Part shown: positions 60,676-64,000 of the stretch, piece by piece
How the letters are laid out: each line of letters starts with the position of its first letter
Numbering within the stretch: the stretch's first letter is position 1
From: Mucor racemosus
Lineage: Eukaryota > Mucoromycota > Mucoromycetes > Mucorales > Mucoraceae
Assembly: GCA_027405735.1 (NCBI GenBank)
Contig: JAPEHQ010000002.1
Span: 248,001 to 312,000 of the forward strand
DNA length: 64,000 bases
Reading direction: 5' to 3'
Position numbers and translations under genes: made by a program
Notes under the pieces: model-generated
What the model was told of the DNA's origin: nothing
Database searches by the model: none
The model's input: only the letters and a program-made list of their open reading frames with translations

Positions 60676-62295
60676 CTATATCATCATAGCATTCTCAGTT
60701 TCACAGGGTAAGTGGTATACAATAAATTCGATTTCTTTTCGGAGAGAATCGCAGAAAGTATTCAGAGGCAAATCATTATTATTATAACCAAATGGATTAT
60801 CTACAAAAACAAGTGTCATTACTTTTTTTTTTGTTACGTTTATTTATATCCACATTAAATGTACCTATTTGAGCGCCAATCGCATCAATTCCGAACAAAA
60901 TAAAAGAAGCCAAGATGATAGTAGGTATAATCCACCATCTGAGTTGTTCCACCAACGTAACTGGAATAGCCAAAATATACAAAGCCAAAGATTGTTTTCT
61001 ATGAGGATAAAAGTAAATAACCAACAGGCTGTAGTTGCTCTAATATACTTACAAATGGACCACATAAACAGCTGGGATAGGTGTATTAACAATACGTTCC
61101 ATACCTGACAAAGAGTCATTCAGGTTGTTTAAATGAGTGATAATCACATTTGAAAAAGCACCATCGATTTTCCCGGCAGTTTTAGCTTGTGCCATGTACA
61201 AACTCATTCGGAAAATGATCTCTAAAGGAAGTGACATGTCCGAGTTACCTTCATCTGGTAAATCTTCGTCACTTTTAAACTTGGGCTGTCTCTTTTTCTT
61301 TGTAGATTTACTAATATTGATATTGTTTGTCTTGGTGATGGTACTACCAGCACCATCTAATGTCGATGCAGCAGAGGAAGAAGGACCTGCAGAAGGACAT
61401 TTCTGATTTCCCAAATCATGAATATCGTCACCACCTTTACTTGCATCCAACAAATGCTGGGTACTACCTTCAGGTACATTAGATACAACAACTGCATCGT
61501 CGTCCGAACTATCGTCTTGAATAATAAACAATTGGTCATCGGCAGCTGCAGGAATCCAATTTGGAGGTAATAAATAATCTAAATCATAATAATCGATACC
61601 GTACTCTCTTCTCAAATAATGTTTGGTAGACACGGCGAATGCAAGTAACAGTTTCATGCATCGCATTTTCTCTAAATGATCATTTTGTGTGCGTTCTGGG
61701 ATACTGCACCAGATCAAACGTGCGAGGTTTCTTGTATTACTAGCTAAATCTTGCCACAATTGTCTACCTTCATAGTAACGTGCATACGACGTGTTGGCTC
61801 GAAATGCTAATAATAGACCAAGAACAACTGATAACACGGGAACTTTTTCGTTGTTGGTTTTTTTTTTTGTTAATCACGGTTGTTCTACCCTGCTTGATTC
61901 ATTTATTTACACATTACCTATAGAATTGCTAAGTGCTATATGTGTCCAGCCCCACGTTATGTACATGACAGCAACAAAATATGCATAAACGGCAGTCAAA
62001 GCAATCAATGGGAAAATGGATGGTAAAACCTACGAAAAAACTTGATGAATAAGAGCTTTTGTCATTACATTATAACACTTTACTGATCCTCTCAATCTAC
62101 CAAATAGCTAATGGTTAGCGTGTGATCTGAGAGGTATGTACACACAATATTTATATATATACATATATAAATATAATATACTTACCGAAGATGGTCAGGG
62201 TATTTTTTCAAGTTTCGGATCCAACGCTTGGTATAATAAAGCGGCTTTGAATCATTATTCAATGCTTGGCCTTTACTTTGTGACGAAGATGTCAT
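60676..62295 (-). CDS. Bestrophin-like (UPF0187/RFP-TM) anion channel
   Basis: Exon model: 62295-62186, 62029-61918, 61842-61053, 60998-60865 and 60800-60676; about 423 aa. Family landmarks: RWIRNLKKYPDHLR, LPSIFPLIALTAVY (first membrane segment), VPVLSVVLGLLLAFRANTSY then ARYYEGRQLWQDL, a Ser/Asp-rich insert of roughly 100 residues, YILAIPVTLVEQLRWWIIPT (later membrane segment), FILFGIDAIGAQI and DNPFGYNNNDLPL, the bestrophin ENPFG-type signature. Bestrophins are pentameric chloride/bicarbonate channels; fungal members are poorly characterised. Exons 2-5 join in frame. The exon 1-exon 2 junction with the obvious GTAAGT and CGTAG sites is out of frame by one; a 7-nt microexon would restore it. 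So either splicing is unusual here or the gene is damaged. Confidence 0.8.
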
Positions 62296-63589
62296 GACAA
62301 AATTAAAGAAAGTTTTTGATAGATTAAGTTAACGGAAAGAGCTTTTTTATATTTTAATTGTATAAGCCTTCGATGCAAGTAAAAAAAAGAAATATTAAAT
62401 CGCCAATTTTCCTACCTTAGTTCATTAATTTTTCACTTGTTACACATGACATTATGTTGATATAAATCTTATTCTTTACATAGCAAACAATTAGCAGAGA
62501 TTATTAATAGACTCAATGTCTCAAGCCAAGTTCAAGCAGTTCAAATGTTGATTTCTTTAATTATTATATATAAATATATATATATTTCATTGTTGAATCA
62601 GGATTATTTAGTAAAATTACACCTTTCTTCCATGTTAAACGCAATTCCGTTTTCTATACTCAGATCAGCCTCAGTTTTGTTGGTTACTGGTAGCAAACAG
62701 GACTTTTTGGAGCTTTTAAAATCATTTAAACTACAGGCGCTTCATTTAAATAGCTAATATAGATAATTCAGTTACTGTTTACGTTATATTATGCGTAAAA
62801 AGAGCATCGAATTCACTATCATCGGCTCTATTTTAAACGAGGGGTGGATCAAGGCAGTGTAACATTGAAGGCGCTTTAAATTTGAGCAATGTTCAAATGG
62901 CTAAACCTCCCTATTCTTATCTCTAGATCAATAAATGACCTGCCATTATACTTGACATGGCTCAAGAATTTTGTAGAGCTATATGATATGAATATATAAC
63001 ATATAGTATTACATGAATTTAGGAGAGAATTTAAGTGTACATTTTGTATTTACTATAGGTATTATGAACTTTATAAGGTCAGTAATTAAAATCTTCAATT
63101 ATATAACCAGATATTAAGGACTATCATAATGCAAAAGCTAAATAAGCTGCCATAATATATGTAAACCTTACGATGTTTAGATTATGTGTATACAATTCAG
63201 TACTGCATGTATAATCAATTTTTAAATCTATGCGTGGTTAAACATCCGATTAATTCCTGGATCTTTTGAATCCAGGAACGTATATAATAAAAACATATCA
63301 TATTGCTGAAAATATATTAATGACAATTAAAATTACGTAAATTGGTCTCAAATTCGATTGATCATTTATTAAATATTTATGTATATATAAAAATTATTAA
63401 TATGTGGGTAAAACAGATAACCAGATGACTTTGATTATGCTTTAGAAGGCATTTGATAATCCACAAATTAGCGTTTTAGCGACTTTTTCAACACATGCAT
63501 ATGCTTTATCAAGTAATATGGACTCCAAACACTTGTTTAAGTGATACTTTTTTTGTATCCATAAGATACATCCACTCAAAATAAACTTT
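62296..63589. other. AT-rich intergenic DNA
   Basis: Promoter side of the bestrophin-like gene, then nothing recognised up to the R1 copy. Confidence 0.5.
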
Positions 63590-64000
63590 TTATTTTTTGT
63601 TTCGCAACAAAATATTGATTTTTCGTCGAGATAATCAAGGTAATAGTCGATATCACAGCTTACAGCGTATAATAACTGGGTTCCAAAATTTATTTTAAAA
63701 AATGGACGAAAAATGATGAAAAAAACCAAAATCGTTTAATTGATCATAAACTGCAAAGTAAGTCAACCTAGTATACTAAATAGCTTTTGTACAGTTTTAA
63801 ATTCTGCATCCATCTCAATAAAATTCAGACAAACATTTCACATTAAATGTTGCGTAAAATGCAATTGAAATTTTGGAGGTTTTTTGAAGATACACATCAC
63901 TTTTTATAAGCATATTTAAAATATAACTAATTGAGATAATGCACAACAACATTATCTATCGATCAAGCTATTGTACAATCTTTTAGCTGCATTTTTCGTA
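63590..64000 (+). repeat. R1 interspersed repeat, copy f (truncated by window end)
   Basis: Matches 4718-5129 with scattered substitutions (the blocks ATTGATTTTTC, CTGGGTTCCAAAATTTATTTT and TTGGAGGTTTTTTGAAGATAC) and runs off the window end. Confidence 0.85.

Noticed and set aside
1..64000. Circular element closed through the two R1 ends
   Set aside because: The content is a normal stretch of nuclear genes and R1 is abundant; there is no replication or mobility gene to support a circle.
1..64000. CRISPR arrays, bacterial operons, organellar genes
   Set aside because: No regularly spaced repeats, ribosome-binding-site-led gene runs, or mitochondrial respiratory or rRNA genes were seen.

Overview
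The window looks like nuclear DNA of an early-diverging filamentous fungus, most likely Mucorales (Mucoromycota). The basis is gene content (DYRK kinase, LIM protein, CLASP, Vti1, Rad51, TEA factor, Zn2Cys6 factor, FYVE protein, Dma1-like ligase, SPX domain), short GT-AG introns (mostly 48-75 bp) with CTAAC/CTAAT-like branch points, very AT-rich intergenic DNA, and Gln/Asn/Ser/Thr-rich disordered regions. Species cannot be fixed from the sequence. No bacterial operons, CRISPR array or rRNA were seen. All exon structures were assembled by eye from splice signals and reading frame, so they are models.

Layout. 1-5.85 kb is repeat-rich: two copies of an unclassified repeat (R1), a solo LTR with a 5-bp target duplication, and a TIR-bounded transposon relic with a transposase C-terminus. 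6.4-8.4 kb holds a Dma1-type FHA-RING ubiquitin ligase (-). 11.8-12.6 kb encodes a small secreted protein (+). 13.1-15.8 kb encodes an 11-exon glycine-rich-domain (DUF1399/GRDP-like) protein (+). 17.5-20.1 kb is repeats (R1, R3, R2 and a palindromic pair). 22.4-26.2 kb holds a hypothetical protein, MsrB, and an SPX-ACT-ACT-phosphoserine phosphatase fusion (all +). 26.8-28.5 kb is a near-identical second copy of R1+R3, followed by a C2H2 zinc-finger relic. 29.8-35.5 kb is a divergent pair: a four-LIM protein (-) and a class-II DYRK kinase (+). 35.5-43.6 kb is gene-poor, with an R2 copy, a dynein intermediate chain relic, and a second solo LTR abutting an R1 fragment.

43.6-58.3 kb is the dense part: a FYVE protein (+), a TEA/ATTS transcription factor (-), a CLASP/Stu1 microtubule protein (-), Vti1 SNARE (+), Rad51 (-) and a tandem double-Zn2Cys6 transcription factor (-). 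60.7-62.3 kb holds a bestrophin-like channel (-). The window ends inside another R1 copy.

Functional themes are polarity and cytoskeleton (LIM, DYRK, CLASP), endomembrane traffic (Vti1, FYVE), DNA repair (Rad51), developmental transcription (TEA, Zn2Cys6) and metabolism or stress (MsrB, SPX-SerB). The most unusual protein is the SPX-SerB fusion, which would place serine biosynthesis under a domain family that senses inositol pyrophosphate and phosphate.
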